Assembly: GCA_003136335.1 (NCBI GenBank)
Contig: PLEA01000391.1
Span: forward strand, 12,498-27,063
DNA length: 14,566 nucleotides
Direction of reading: 5' to 3'
DNA from: Acidobacteriaceae bacterium
Lineage (GTDB): Bacteria; Acidobacteriota; Terriglobia; Terriglobales; SbA1
The notes below the pieces were generated by a model. That model was given only the letters and a program-made list of their open reading frames with translations, searched no databases and was not told where the DNA came from. Both the position numbers and the translations under genes were made by a program. This document shows positions 7,732 through 14,566 of the stretch, in pieces (positions within the stretch are counted from its first letter, which is position 1; every line of letters begins with the position of its first letter).

Positions 7732-8912
7732 ATACTCTCGCCCGCGTAAATCGCAATCCGATGATTGCGTACACTCGGAGTCAGTTTCTTTCCATTGGTA
7801 TTTGAGAAGAGTACCCGCGACTCCTGCATTGGCATGTGGCAATCGATACAGTTGCGGACAATCTGACCGCCCATCTTGGCATACTCACCACATTGCCTGG
7901 GCTGATGGCAGCTCAGGCAGCGCGGCGAAAATGCTGCCGCGTCGACCTGCGGCTTGTGCACATCGTGGCAAGTCGAACAGGTCAGCGTGTTGGTCGACTG
8001 AAAACACTTGCTGCTTCTCAACATCTGCACCTGATTGCCGTGAACATCCACCGCATCCTCTGGGCTGGTAGGAGGAATATCGATGTTCTCCTCGAGCTTG
8101 TCTCCAGGAAGGAACGACAAGGCGGGCTCGATCGGCGTTCCATTGCCAGAGTGGCATAAACCGCATACATCCATTTGCCGATCCCGCGCAAGCGAGGCTG
8201 GGTTGACGATTGCTTCCGGTGTACCCGTCGCCGACCGGGACTTCGCTTGATGCAGTGCTACATGCTCGCGCCCCGGCCCGTGACACTTCTCACATGTGAC
8301 GCCCAGCACCAGGCTGGTTTTGCGATATCGATTCACCGGCGGCGGCAGCCATTCGAAGTAACTAGCGTGACATTCCAAACAGCGCGGGATGATTGCCTTA
8401 TCGAAATGAGGTGAGCCATCTGGATAACTCGGACTGTTCACCCAGCTGTCGGTTTCAGTCCAGTAGGTCACGGGCAGTTGAAAGAGCTGGTCCCCTTTCC
8501 AGAACAGATAGGTCTGCCCCTTGCGTGCGGAACCAGTCACCACATCGATGCGCTCGGTGCGCGAAATTTTCTTGGACGAGGAAAGTTCCTCGATTGCGCT
8601 CTGAAAATATCCCTTTCCGCTGACTGTCATCTCGAATGTCAGATATGGGTTCGCGGTCTTTAGAACGTTGGAGTCTGGGGTAAAGCTTCCTTTCATCGTG
8701 CGCTCGCTGGGCCAACTCGATGCCAGGTAATGCGCCGTCTGGATATATGTTTTAGCCTTTTCTTGATGGCAGGAACGGCACACGGAATCTCCGACGTAGT
8801 CAACGCGGGGAGGGGGCTTCTTCTCCGCGGAAGCAACAGAAGCCGGCCCAAGAAATAAGGCCAGAAAACAAACGAACAATGTTCGGCCTCGAGAATGGTG
8901 ACGCCCCACCAA
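7725..8912 (-). CDS. Periplasmic seven-heme c-type cytochrome (copy B)
   Basis: The 395-residue product has a signal peptide (core TLFVCFLALFLGPASVASA, likely cleavage after A29). Seven CxxCH sites follow: CRSCH 45-49, CLECH 178-182, CEKCH 207-211, CGLCH 250-254, CSTCH 312-316, CLSCH 332-336 and CIDCH 355-359. As in copy A, a long heme-free segment separates hemes 1 and 2 (GQTYLFWKGDQLFQLPVTYW). The stretches CHAS, VTCExCH, SKCF, CxxCHD and CxxCHM occur in the same order in both copies. It is probably a cytochrome c554-like periplasmic electron carrier. A TTG at 8912 or GTG at 8909 is the likely start, 10 or 13 bases after GGAAGGAG; the ATG at 8920 is in another frame. It is divergent from the TPR gene at 9043. 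Confidence 0.88.
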   Translation of the reverse strand: MVGRHHSRGRTLFVCFLALFLGPASVASAEKKPPPRVDYVGDSVCRSCHQEKAKTYIQTAHYLASSWPSERTMKGSFTPDSNVLKTANPYLTFEMTVSGKGYFQSAIEELSSSKKISRTERIDVVTGSARKGQTYLFWKGDQLFQLPVTYWTETDSWVNSPSYPDGSPHFDKAIIPRCLECHASYFEWLPPPVNRYRKTSLVLGVTCEKCHGPGREHVALHQAKSRSATGTPEAIVNPASLARDRQMDVCGLCHSGNGTPIEPALSFLPGDKLEENIDIPPTSPEDAVDVHGNQVQMLRSSKCFQSTNTLTCSTCHDVHKPQVDAAAFSPRCLSCHQPRQCGEYAKMGGQIVRNCIDCHMPMQESRVLFSNTNGKKLTPSVRNHRIAIYAGESIQ

Positions 8913-9042
8913 AATTCCATTTCTCCTTCCTGGCGCCCGTTGGCCATGAGATTCGCTTGCAGGCCTCCTAGTTGCTCAATTATGCTCAAGACGCGGGAAG
9001 CCCTTATCTTGCGGGATTCGCCGAGGCGATCTTGCCACATCA
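8913..9042. promoter_or_regulatory. Divergent intergenic region of cytochrome B and the long TPR gene
   Basis: This 130-bp gap must hold signals for both directions. On the minus strand a strong ribosome binding site GGAAGGAG (8930 to 8923) serves the cytochrome. On the plus strand TTGCAG at 8957-8962 and TATGCT at 8981-8986 are 18 bp apart and could form a weak promoter for the TPR gene. No operator palindrome is evident. Confidence 0.35.
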
Positions 9043-10647
9043 ATGCATCCGACGTTTGCGAAGGCGGTTCTAATTTTCGCGGCCACCCTGGCAGCGACGC
9101 CGTGCCTCCATGCCTGCACCGGGCCCCCAGCACTTGAGGCCAAACTTCGGGCGCAGCCCGATGCCGATACTTACACCGAACTCGGAGACTGGTTCGGCGA
9201 CCGCAAGCAATATCCCTGTGCGCTCGAAGCCTTTCAGAATGCTCTCAAACTAGAGCCCGGCTCTGCCAAACTTTATTACCTTGTCGGTCTCACCCTCTAC
9301 GCTTCCGGGCATCCCGAAGACGCAATCAAGCCCCTGGGTCAATCCATTTATCTCATGCCAGAGGTCCTCAAGCCGCACCTTCTTCTGGCATCCGCTCTGG
9401 AACAAGTCCAGCGGCCCCAGGAGGCTCAATCCGAATGGGAAGCGGCGTTACGCATCGATCACCTCTCGACCGAAGCACTCGACGGGATGAGCAAGTCGTT
9501 GATGGCACAGGGCGACTATGTTTCGGCGATTGAGCTGCTGCGAGAGGCTCCGCACAACGACACCCTGACGCTTGATCTTGCCCTCGCCTACGGCAAGGCC
9601 AGGATGCTCGACAAAGCTGAGGATGTTCTCACCCAGGGCCTCAAGCGGAATCCATCGTCAATGGTGCTGACCGCTGCCTTGATCACAGTCTACGTCAATC
9701 AAGTGCACTATGAGAACGCCGTGCATCTTGCCGCAAGATCGGCTCGCCTTCATCCCGGAAACTTTGAAGCGCAGAAGCTTCACTTGCGCGTGCTTGTGCT
9801 TAATGGCGACTTCGTGCTGGCGCGCCCGCTGGCGCGCCAGCTGCTCGCCGCCCGTCCCCACGATTTTGATTTTCTGTATCTGAGCGGCATCCTCGAAAAT
9901 GAAAGCGGCCAATTCGCCGCCGCCCGTACCCATTTGGAGGCGGCCATCGCGCTCGACCCCAACTACTACAATGCCCATTACAATCTCGGCCTGGTGCTCG
10001 CGGCAATCAAGGATTTTGCTGCTGCGAAAGAGCAACTGGAAAAGGCGATCGCGCTGGGAGCAACCGAGCCTCAAGTTCATTTCAAGCTGTCGACCGTTTT
10101 ACGTGCGTTGGGAGAAAATGACCGGGCGCAGGAGGAGCTCACGCTTTTTCAGCAGGGAAACCAGGCCAAGATCAACCGGACGCTGGCCGCGTCCAAAGCT
10201 GCCGAGGCGGCCAAAGAACAAGCCAGCGGCAACTTGCAGAAGGCGGCTGCGCTCTATCGCGAGGCCTCTCAGGCCACTCCGGACGATCCTGTGCTCGCTT
10301 ACAAACTGGCCCTCGCCCTCGACGGCACGGGGGATACCGCAGCCGAGCGCACGGCATTGGAGCAGGCAGTGAAGATCGATCCGGCGTTCGCTCTGGCTCA
10401 AAACCAACTTGGATATCTCGCCTCAAAAGATGGGGACTCTGCCGGTGCCGAGGAACATTTCCGCCTGGCGGTACGGGCGGCTCCCGGTTACACCCAAGCC
10501 TGGATCAGCCTGGCGGCGACTCTCGGCATGGAGTCCCGCTTTCCCGAGGCGCAAGATGCCATTGCCACCGCCCTCAAGCTTGAGCCGGACAACTCCGAAG
10601 CGAAGCAACTCCGCAAGGACCTGACCGCCGCGCAAGAGCAGCGCTGA
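9043..10647 (+). CDS. Long exported tetratricopeptide repeat protein
   Basis: The 534-residue product begins with a hydrophobic signal (MHPTFAKAVLIFAATLAATP to about residue 25). LHAC at 22-25 loosely resembles a lipobox, but the histidine is atypical, so lipoprotein status is uncertain. Nearly all the rest is helical TPR units with the usual G/A-Y-A-P spacing, for example CALEAFQNALKLEPGSAKLY, FAAARTHLEAAIALDPNYYN and PEAQDAIATALKLEPDNSEA; roughly a dozen units fit. No catalytic domain is seen. TPR solenoids recruit protein partners; here the likely partners are the divergent cytochrome and the downstream CRTAC1 protein, by neighbourhood only. The next gene is 79 bp downstream on the same strand, so they may share a transcript. 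The upstream ribosome binding site is weak. Confidence 0.87.
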   Translation: MHPTFAKAVLIFAATLAATPCLHACTGPPALEAKLRAQPDADTYTELGDWFGDRKQYPCALEAFQNALKLEPGSAKLYYLVGLTLYASGHPEDAIKPLGQSIYLMPEVLKPHLLLASALEQVQRPQEAQSEWEAALRIDHLSTEALDGMSKSLMAQGDYVSAIELLREAPHNDTLTLDLALAYGKARMLDKAEDVLTQGLKRNPSSMVLTAALITVYVNQVHYENAVHLAARSARLHPGNFEAQKLHLRVLVLNGDFVLARPLARQLLAARPHDFDFLYLSGILENESGQFAAARTHLEAAIALDPNYYNAHYNLGLVLAAIKDFAAAKEQLEKAIALGATEPQVHFKLSTVLRALGENDRAQEELTLFQQGNQAKINRTLAASKAAEAAKEQASGNLQKAAALYREASQATPDDPVLAYKLALALDGTGDTAAERTALEQAVKIDPAFALAQNQLGYLASKDGDSAGAEEHFRLAVRAAPGYTQAWISLAATLGMESRFPEAQDAIATALKLEPDNSEAKQLRKDLTAAQEQR

Positions 10648-10662
10648 GAAAGAGCAGCGCTG
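10634..10662 (+). repeat. 13-bp direct repeat across the TPR stop codon
   Basis: AAGAGCAGCGCTG occurs at 10634-10646 and again at 10650-10662, a 16-bp period. The first copy encodes the last residues and reaches into the TGA; the second lies just past it. The second copy can form a 5-bp hairpin, GAGCA with TGCTC at 10663-10667. This looks like a small tandem duplication rather than a regulatory site. Confidence 0.6.
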
Positions 10663-10726
10663 TGCTCAATACATTACGTACGGGCGACAAAATACGATCC
10701 AACAGGACCCTTAGGATGAAGTCGCG

Positions 10727-12490
10727 ATGACACTCCCGAAATTCGGTCACTGGACACGGCGCCGCCTGCTACAAACACTGCCGGCGATGCTCGCGCCCGT
10801 GCTGGTCCCTGCGGAGCTTCGCGCCGTTGTTCACGCCACAAATGTTAACGCCACGAAAACTGCCCCGTTCTCCCACTTCGTCGACGTCAGCTCCAGTGCC
10901 GGCCTTGCACAGACCATGTTCTACGGTGACCCCAGCCACAACACTTATATTGTCGAGGTCAACGGTGGGGGTTGTGCATTCTTCGATTACGACAACGATG
11001 GCTGGATGGACGCCTTCATCCTCGGCGGCCGCCGTCTCGAGGGCATTCCGCCCGGCGCCAGCAACCGCCTCTATCACAATAACCGCGACGGCACCTTCAC
11101 CGATGTCACCGCCAAAGCCGGACTCACCGATGCCGGCTGGGCTCAAGGCGTGTGCATCGGCGACTACAACAATGACGGCTTTGAGGATCTCTACATCACC
11201 TACTACGGGCAGAACCGCCTCTATCGCAATAACGGCGACGGCACCTTCACCGATGTGACTGAAAAAGCCGGACTGCATGCCCCCCGCACTCGTTTTGGCT
11301 CGGGCTGCACCTTTGTCGATTACGATCGCGACGGCTGGCTCGACCTGTTCGTGTCCAACTATGTAGAAATCGATCTGGCGACCGCTCCTAAGCCGTCCCT
11401 GCAAATCCCCAACTGCAACTACGAGGGCGTTCCTACCAACTGCGGCCCGGGCGGCCTCCCAATGCCCGCTCACTCTCTCTACCGCAACAACGGGGATGGA
11501 ACATTTACCGATGTTTCCAAAGAGGCCGGCGTGGCCGCACTGCGCGGCTCTTACGGATTTACAACCGTTGGCTTTGACGCTGACGAAGACGGCTGGCAGG
11601 ACATTCTAGTGGCCTGCGACGCCACGCCCAGTCTGCTTCTGATGAACAATCACGATGGCACGTTTCGCGAAGAGGCGTTGTTGCGCGGCGTCGCTCTGAG
11701 CACCGAGGGCCAGGCCATGGCCGGCATGGGAGTCGGCGTCGGCGATTTCGATCTCGACGGCCACATCGATCTGGTGAAGACCCACTTCGTGAACCAGCCC
11801 ACAGGCCTCTACCACAATAACGGCAAGGGAGAATTCGAGGACGTCGCCGCTCGCGCCGGCCTCGCAGCCGAACGCCGCTTCACGAGTTGGGGCACGGGCA
11901 TGGTCGATCTCGACAACGATGGCTATCCCGACATTTTCATCGTCGCGGGAACCGTCGCTCCAGAACTGGAACGCGTCTATGCCAAGTATCCCGCGCGCAA
12001 TCCCCGCCTCATCTTTCGCAACCAGGGCAATGGAACTTTTGTGGAGCTTGGCGATGAGGCCGGTCCCGCCATTGCATCACGCCACGTGAGCCGCGGATGC
12101 GCTTTCGGCGACTTCGACAATGATGGCGACCTCGACATTCTCATCATGAACCGCAATGAGCCGCCCACTCTGCTGCGGAATGACGCGCCTGCGGGCAATC
12201 ATTGGATCAAAGTGCGGCTCGAAGGAACGAAAGGCAATCGCAGCGCAATTGGCGCCCGAGTACTCGCGCGCTACGGTGGGAAAGTGCAGGCGCAATGCGT
12301 CACCAGCCAATGCAGCTTTCTTTCAGCGAACGATCCGCGGCTGCACTTTGGCTTGGGAGCGGCCTCGAAAGCGAGCCTAGAGATCCACTGGCCCGCCGGT
12401 ACATCGGAGACCTACGCAGATTTGCCTGCCAATCAGCTTGTAACCATCCGCGAGGGCCAGGGAATCGTAAAAGGACGCCCCTTCCGCTAG
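10727..12490 (+). CDS. Tat-exported CRTAC1-type protein: FG-GAP/VCBS repeats plus ASPIC/UnbV domain
   Basis: The 587-residue product starts with a twin-arginine signal (TRRRLLQ at 10-16, hydrophobic stretch to about 33), so it is probably folded before export. Seven calcium-loop motifs of the DxDxDG type mark the FG-GAP/VCBS repeats of a beta propeller: FDYDNDGWMD, GDYNNDGFED, VDYDRDGWLD, FDADEDGWQD, GDFDLDGHID, VDLDNDGYPD and GDFDNDGDLD. Several are preceded by the usual LYRNNGDGTFTDV strand. The C-terminal ~90 residues (from about 490, GNHWIKVRLEG, through SAIGARVLARYGG to HFGLG) are the ASPIC/UnbV domain. Members of this family are secreted binding proteins of poorly known function. TACGAT at 10693-10698 is a possible -10 box. 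A four-codon mini-ORF (10716-10730) overlaps the start. It follows the long TPR gene and probably belongs with it. Confidence 0.9.
   Translation: MTLPKFGHWTRRRLLQTLPAMLAPVLVPAELRAVVHATNVNATKTAPFSHFVDVSSSAGLAQTMFYGDPSHNTYIVEVNGGGCAFFDYDNDGWMDAFILGGRRLEGIPPGASNRLYHNNRDGTFTDVTAKAGLTDAGWAQGVCIGDYNNDGFEDLYITYYGQNRLYRNNGDGTFTDVTEKAGLHAPRTRFGSGCTFVDYDRDGWLDLFVSNYVEIDLATAPKPSLQIPNCNYEGVPTNCGPGGLPMPAHSLYRNNGDGTFTDVSKEAGVAALRGSYGFTTVGFDADEDGWQDILVACDATPSLLLMNNHDGTFREEALLRGVALSTEGQAMAGMGVGVGDFDLDGHIDLVKTHFVNQPTGLYHNNGKGEFEDVAARAGLAAERRFTSWGTGMVDLDNDGYPDIFIVAGTVAPELERVYAKYPARNPRLIFRNQGNGTFVELGDEAGPAIASRHVSRGCAFGDFDNDGDLDILIMNRNEPPTLLRNDAPAGNHWIKVRLEGTKGNRSAIGARVLARYGGKVQAQCVTSQCSFLSANDPRLHFGLGAASKASLEIHWPAGTSETYADLPANQLVTIREGQGIVKGRPFR
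11063..11274 (+). repeat. Near-identical internal repeat pair in the CRTAC1 gene
   Basis: Bases 11063-11124 and 11213-11274 align over about 62 bp with roughly eight mismatches, at a 150-bp period of one propeller unit. Both encode an RLYxNNxDGTFTDVTxKAGL strand. The DNA similarity is closer than that between the other repeat units, which suggests a recent duplication or gene conversion of one unit. Confidence 0.6.
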
Positions 12491-12514
12491 GCCGGTCCTC
12501 GATGCCGATACGAG

Positions 12515-12706
12515 TCACACTGAAGCGTCCGGCACGTTAATGAGTGAACTCACGGTTAGAGGGGGTCCCCGCTCGATACGGGCAGGCAGACCTTGCCCCG
12601 CAATTCCCTTCATTCCCTCAATGAATTCATCCGTCACCGGTTGAATGAACAAGCGCCCTTCTTCTTCGAGGAAGGCTACGCGTGAGACAAAGGCTGGCCA
12701 CTGGGT
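12515..12706 (-). pseudogene. Fragment resembling the C-terminal half of an AbrB-type antitoxin
   Basis: The minus strand is open from 12706 to TGA at 12515 with no suitable start codon. It reads RVAFLEEEGRLFIQPVTDEF followed by IEGMKGIAG. That pattern (a beta strand with EEEGR, then QPVTDEFI) recalls the second half of SpoVT/AbrB-fold antitoxins that pair with VapC-type toxins. The N-terminal DNA-binding part is missing: an in-frame TAA lies at 12709-12707, and the ATG at 12722 is in another frame. No toxin gene is nearby. Identification is tentative and rests on remembered family patterns. Confidence 0.3.
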
Positions 12707-12828
12707 TTAAGCTGCTTGGCATGAACAGCTTTCGGTGTACCAACCACCGCAGACAATCAAAGATGATTCATCGCGATCACACGCGGGTGGCGTGAACCGG
12801 CGCGCACGAGTTACTTCAGGGGTTTGGA

Positions 12829-13013
12829 TTGGCGGCAGCGTCGCTGTCTTTGAAGCAATTCGGACTCGCTGTGCCACGTATCGGGGCTCGCGCGTGGATT
12901 CGCAGGGTTTGCGCGTTCTGTTGGACGTGCTGCGGCTACCTGAAATCCAGGTGGTGGCGGTGTGCGACGTGCACCGCGGAAGCAGCGACTATCTGGATTG
13001 GGGGATTTCATGA
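12829..13013 (+). pseudogene. N-terminal remnant of a Gfo/Idh/MocA family oxidoreductase
   Basis: The frame ending at TGA 13011-13013 contains GLRVLLDVLRLPEIQVVAVC then DVHRGSSDYLDWG. This is a typical second beta strand and following turn of the NAD-binding Rossmann fold in Gfo/Idh/MocA dehydrogenases (EVQVVAVCD pattern). The expected upstream glycine-rich strand appears in a different frame as FGLAVPRIGARA, starting near 12829. A frameshift near 12890 would join the two. The rest of the protein (normally over 300 residues) is absent, since the GH2 gene starts right at the fragment's stop through an ATGA overlap. Such oxidoreductases often neighbour glycoside hydrolase genes. It is probably a decayed gene cut by deletion. 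Confidence 0.45.
13000..13005 (+). promoter_or_regulatory. Ribosome binding site of the GH2 gene
   Basis: GGGGGA lies four bases before ATG 13010 and supports that start, which also places a clear signal peptide at the N-terminus. No convincing promoter boxes were found in front of it. Confidence 0.45.
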
Positions 13014-14566
13014 AGCGGATTTTTTCTGCATTACGGCATCTGACTTTTGGTGGGATGATCTGTTTCTTCTTGCTCGCCAGTTTGGTTGGCAGCTTTTCAC
13101 AAACTCCGGTTACCAACGATCCGCCTTTTTACGGACCGTTCAACGCGACACTTCTTTCCGGCGGAGACGGCCTGAAGAAGCCTCTGGAAAAAGACGACTC
13201 AGTATTGCGCGCGGATTCGCCCTGGTCGCTGTACGCCTGGGTAAAGTCGGCAGAAGCGCTGAACGGCCCCGCACTGGTTGCAGGCATGGCAGATCCTTCG
13301 GAAGAGTTTTCGAGATATCTCGCGCTGGATAGTGAGCACGTCATTCTGTGGATGGGCAAGAACAACAGCCTCTCCGGTGCTGCTTCGCTTGTTCCGGGGA
13401 AATGGCATTTCTTAGCGGCGACCTTTGACGGCCACCAATTTCAGCTGTACAGCGATGGAGCTCAGGTTGCCAGCGGCAAGCTCGATTTGGGCAGCGTGAG
13501 TCCAGAGTTGCAGATGGCGCCGGCTTTTTTCCCTGAATCGACTTGGCAACACTTTGGCGGGATGATCGCTTCGCTGACCATTGTCCGCAGCGCATTGAGT
13601 GCGGACGACATCCGGAAGATTTTTCAGACGCCCGATAATTTTGCCCTGATTGAATTTGAAGAAGGATCGAAGCCGTGGCCGGTGGAAACGCGGGCGCAGG
13701 CGGGATACAGGGGGCCACAAGATCCGGCGACCATGCCCCGCAGCAAAGCTCCGTTTTCACAGCCGGTTGCGAAGCCTCTGCCACGCGAGAAACAAACTCT
13801 TCAGCCCAATGGGAACGACCAATGGACATTGGCGGACGGCTGGCGCATGACGCCGACGCCGAAGATCACGGCCGACGGCGCCACAATCTCGCAGGCCGGC
13901 TACAGTGCTAAGGAATGGTGGGCCGCGACCGTACCGGGAACAGTACTTACGACAATGGTCGATCGCGGAGTGTATCCCGATCCCGATTACGGTTTGAACA
14001 ATCTCGCGATTCCGGAAACCTTAAACAAACAAGACTATTGGTATCGTGTTGAATTTCGCACGCCGAAGGCTGCTGCTGGACGGCGCCTCACGCTGACCTT
14101 TGAGGGTATCAATTATCAGGCGGTGGTGTGGATGAATGGGCAGTCCGTGGGATCGATCAAGGGAGCATTCATCCGCGGCACATTTGACGTAACGGATGTC
14201 GTGAAGACCGACCAACCGAATTTTCTTGCGGTGCGAATCTCTCCGCCGCCTCATCCGGGGATCCCGCAGGAGCAGTCGATCAAAGGCGGTCCGGGAGAGA
14301 ACGGTGGAATCATGTGCCTGGATGGCCCGACTTTTGTGGCGACGGAGGGTTGGGATTGGGTTCCAGCGGTTCGCGACCGCGATACCGGCATATGGCAACC
14401 GGTTACGCTGACGGCGACCCATGCAGTGAAGATTGGCGACGCGCAAGTGGTCACTATTTTGCCGCTGCCCGATACCAGCCGCGCTGCTGTCGAGATCACA
14501 GTGCCGCTGGAAAATATTTCGAGGGCGCCGGTGAAAGGGACACTCAAAGCGTCGTTCGGGGACATT
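13010..14566 (+). CDS. LamG plus glycoside hydrolase family 2 enzyme (3' truncated by window edge)
   Basis: 519 residues are visible and the frame stays open to the edge. Residues 1 to about 31 form a signal peptide (MKRIFSALRHLTFGGMICFF core onward). A LamG/concanavalin-like domain covers about 45-215 (SPWSLYAWVKSAE, GKWHFLAATFDGHQFQLYSD). The GH2 sugar-binding jelly roll follows from about 275: WWAATVPGTVLTTMVDRGVY, PDPDYGLNN, DYWYRVEF and VVWMNGQSVG. GWDWVPAVRDRDTGIW at about 446-461 is characteristic of the beta-mannosidase and exo-beta-glucosaminidase branch of GH2. The immunoglobulin-like domain begins near the edge. The catalytic TIM barrel with its two glutamates lies outside the window, so activity and substrate cannot be checked. 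Likely an exported enzyme removing mannosyl or glucosaminyl residues from glycans. Confidence 0.88.
   Translation, partial: MKRIFSALRHLTFGGMICFFLLASLVGSFSQTPVTNDPPFYGPFNATLLSGGDGLKKPLEKDDSVLRADSPWSLYAWVKSAEALNGPALVAGMADPSEEFSRYLALDSEHVILWMGKNNSLSGAASLVPGKWHFLAATFDGHQFQLYSDGAQVASGKLDLGSVSPELQMAPAFFPESTWQHFGGMIASLTIVRSALSADDIRKIFQTPDNFALIEFEEGSKPWPVETRAQAGYRGPQDPATMPRSKAPFSQPVAKPLPREKQTLQPNGNDQWTLADGWRMTPTPKITADGATISQAGYSAKEWWAATVPGTVLTTMVDRGVYPDPDYGLNNLAIPETLNKQDYWYRVEFRTPKAAAGRRLTLTFEGINYQAVVWMNGQSVGSIKGAFIRGTFDVTDVVKTDQPNFLAVRISPPPHPGIPQEQSIKGGPGENGGIMCLDGPTFVATEGWDWVPAVRDRDTGIWQPVTLTATHAVKIGDAQVVTILPLPDTSRAAVEITVPLENISRAPVKGTLKASFGDI

Larger units (their letters stand above)
12491..13009. 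other. 519-bp stretch without an intact gene
   Basis: No full-length gene with a start, ribosome binding site and recognisable product fits here. The stretch holds an AbrB-like fragment on the minus strand and a Gfo/Idh/MocA-like fragment on the plus strand, described separately. GGGGGA at 13000-13005 is the ribosome binding site of the next gene. No strong terminator for the CRTAC1 gene is visible; CGGGCAGG and CCTTGCCCCG near 12578-12600 can form only a bulged stem. The region looks like a scar of gene loss. Confidence 0.55.

Noticed and set aside
8693..9133. Minus-strand frame with an ATG at 8920 near a strong ribosome binding site
   Set aside because: Only two bases separate the site from this ATG, and the frame loses all heme motifs. 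The TTG or GTG at 8912/8909 leads into the seven-heme protein with a proper signal peptide.
9819..9843. Palindromic CTGGCGCGCCAG and flanking repeats
   Set aside because: It lies inside the long TPR gene and encodes ordinary residues (VLARPLARQL); the symmetry follows from repeated Leu-Ala-Arg codons.
10716..10730. Four-codon mini-ORF overlapping the CRTAC1 start
   Set aside because: It is too short to support as a leader peptide; a chance ATG before a TGA is more likely, though AGGA sits just before it.
10769..11473. 234-residue minus-strand open frame opposite the CRTAC1 gene
   Set aside because: Its repeated EGAVAVI strings are the reverse complement of the DGTFTDV repeats; no independent gene.
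12811..13116. 101-residue minus-strand frame across the GH2 start
   Set aside because: It has no recognisable domain or ribosome binding site, and it overlaps the signal peptide region of a well supported gene.
1..14566. Search for CRISPR arrays, tRNA or rRNA genes, insertion sequences and prophage genes
   Set aside because: No regularly spaced repeats, cloverleaf-like sequence, rRNA signature, transposase motif or integrase was seen on either strand.

Overview
The window looks like a piece of a chromosome from an Acidobacteriota species, probably Terriglobia-like. The reasons are a GC-rich sequence with dense reading frames, two proteins of the acidobacterial VWFA-related type (TIGR03436-like), a triple-hairpin interspersed repeat of a kind common in these genomes, and a neighbourhood of secreted TPR, multiheme cytochrome and CRTAC1/UnbV proteins. 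This placement is inference from gene content; no rRNA, tRNA, CRISPR array, insertion sequence or phage gene was seen.

Layout. Bases 2-157 are the 3' end of an unrecognised gene. A secreted VWFA-related protein follows (249-2039). Next is a 292-bp spacer with three adjacent hairpins (2135-2214). A TPR gene (2332-3510) overlaps a seven-heme c-type cytochrome gene (3482-4582) by 29 bp. A 989-residue VWFA-related protein with an extra C-terminal domain is next (4762-7731). Its stop overlaps the stop of a second, convergent seven-heme cytochrome gene on the minus strand (7725-8912). Divergent from that gene, a long TPR protein (9043-10647) is followed 79 bp later by a Tat-exported CRTAC1-type FG-GAP/UnbV protein (10727-12490). 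Bases 12491-13009 hold no intact gene but carry what look like two gene remnants: an AbrB-like antitoxin fragment on the minus strand and a Gfo/Idh/MocA oxidoreductase N-terminus on the plus strand. The window ends inside a LamG plus glycoside hydrolase family 2 gene (13010 to beyond 14566).

How the genes may work together. Every recognisable intact protein from 249 to 12490 carries an export signal (Sec for most, Tat for the CRTAC1 protein). The set combines periplasmic electron carriers (two heptaheme cytochromes), protein-protein scaffolds (two TPR proteins), adhesion-type domains (two VWFA-related proteins) and a calcium-binding beta-propeller. The two cytochromes are clear homologues with the same order of seven CxxCH sites, and each sits beside a TPR gene. 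The region may therefore be a duplicated and rearranged envelope redox module. The substrate and electron partners cannot be read from the sequence. The GH2 gene at the right edge appears to be a separate polysaccharide-degradation locus.
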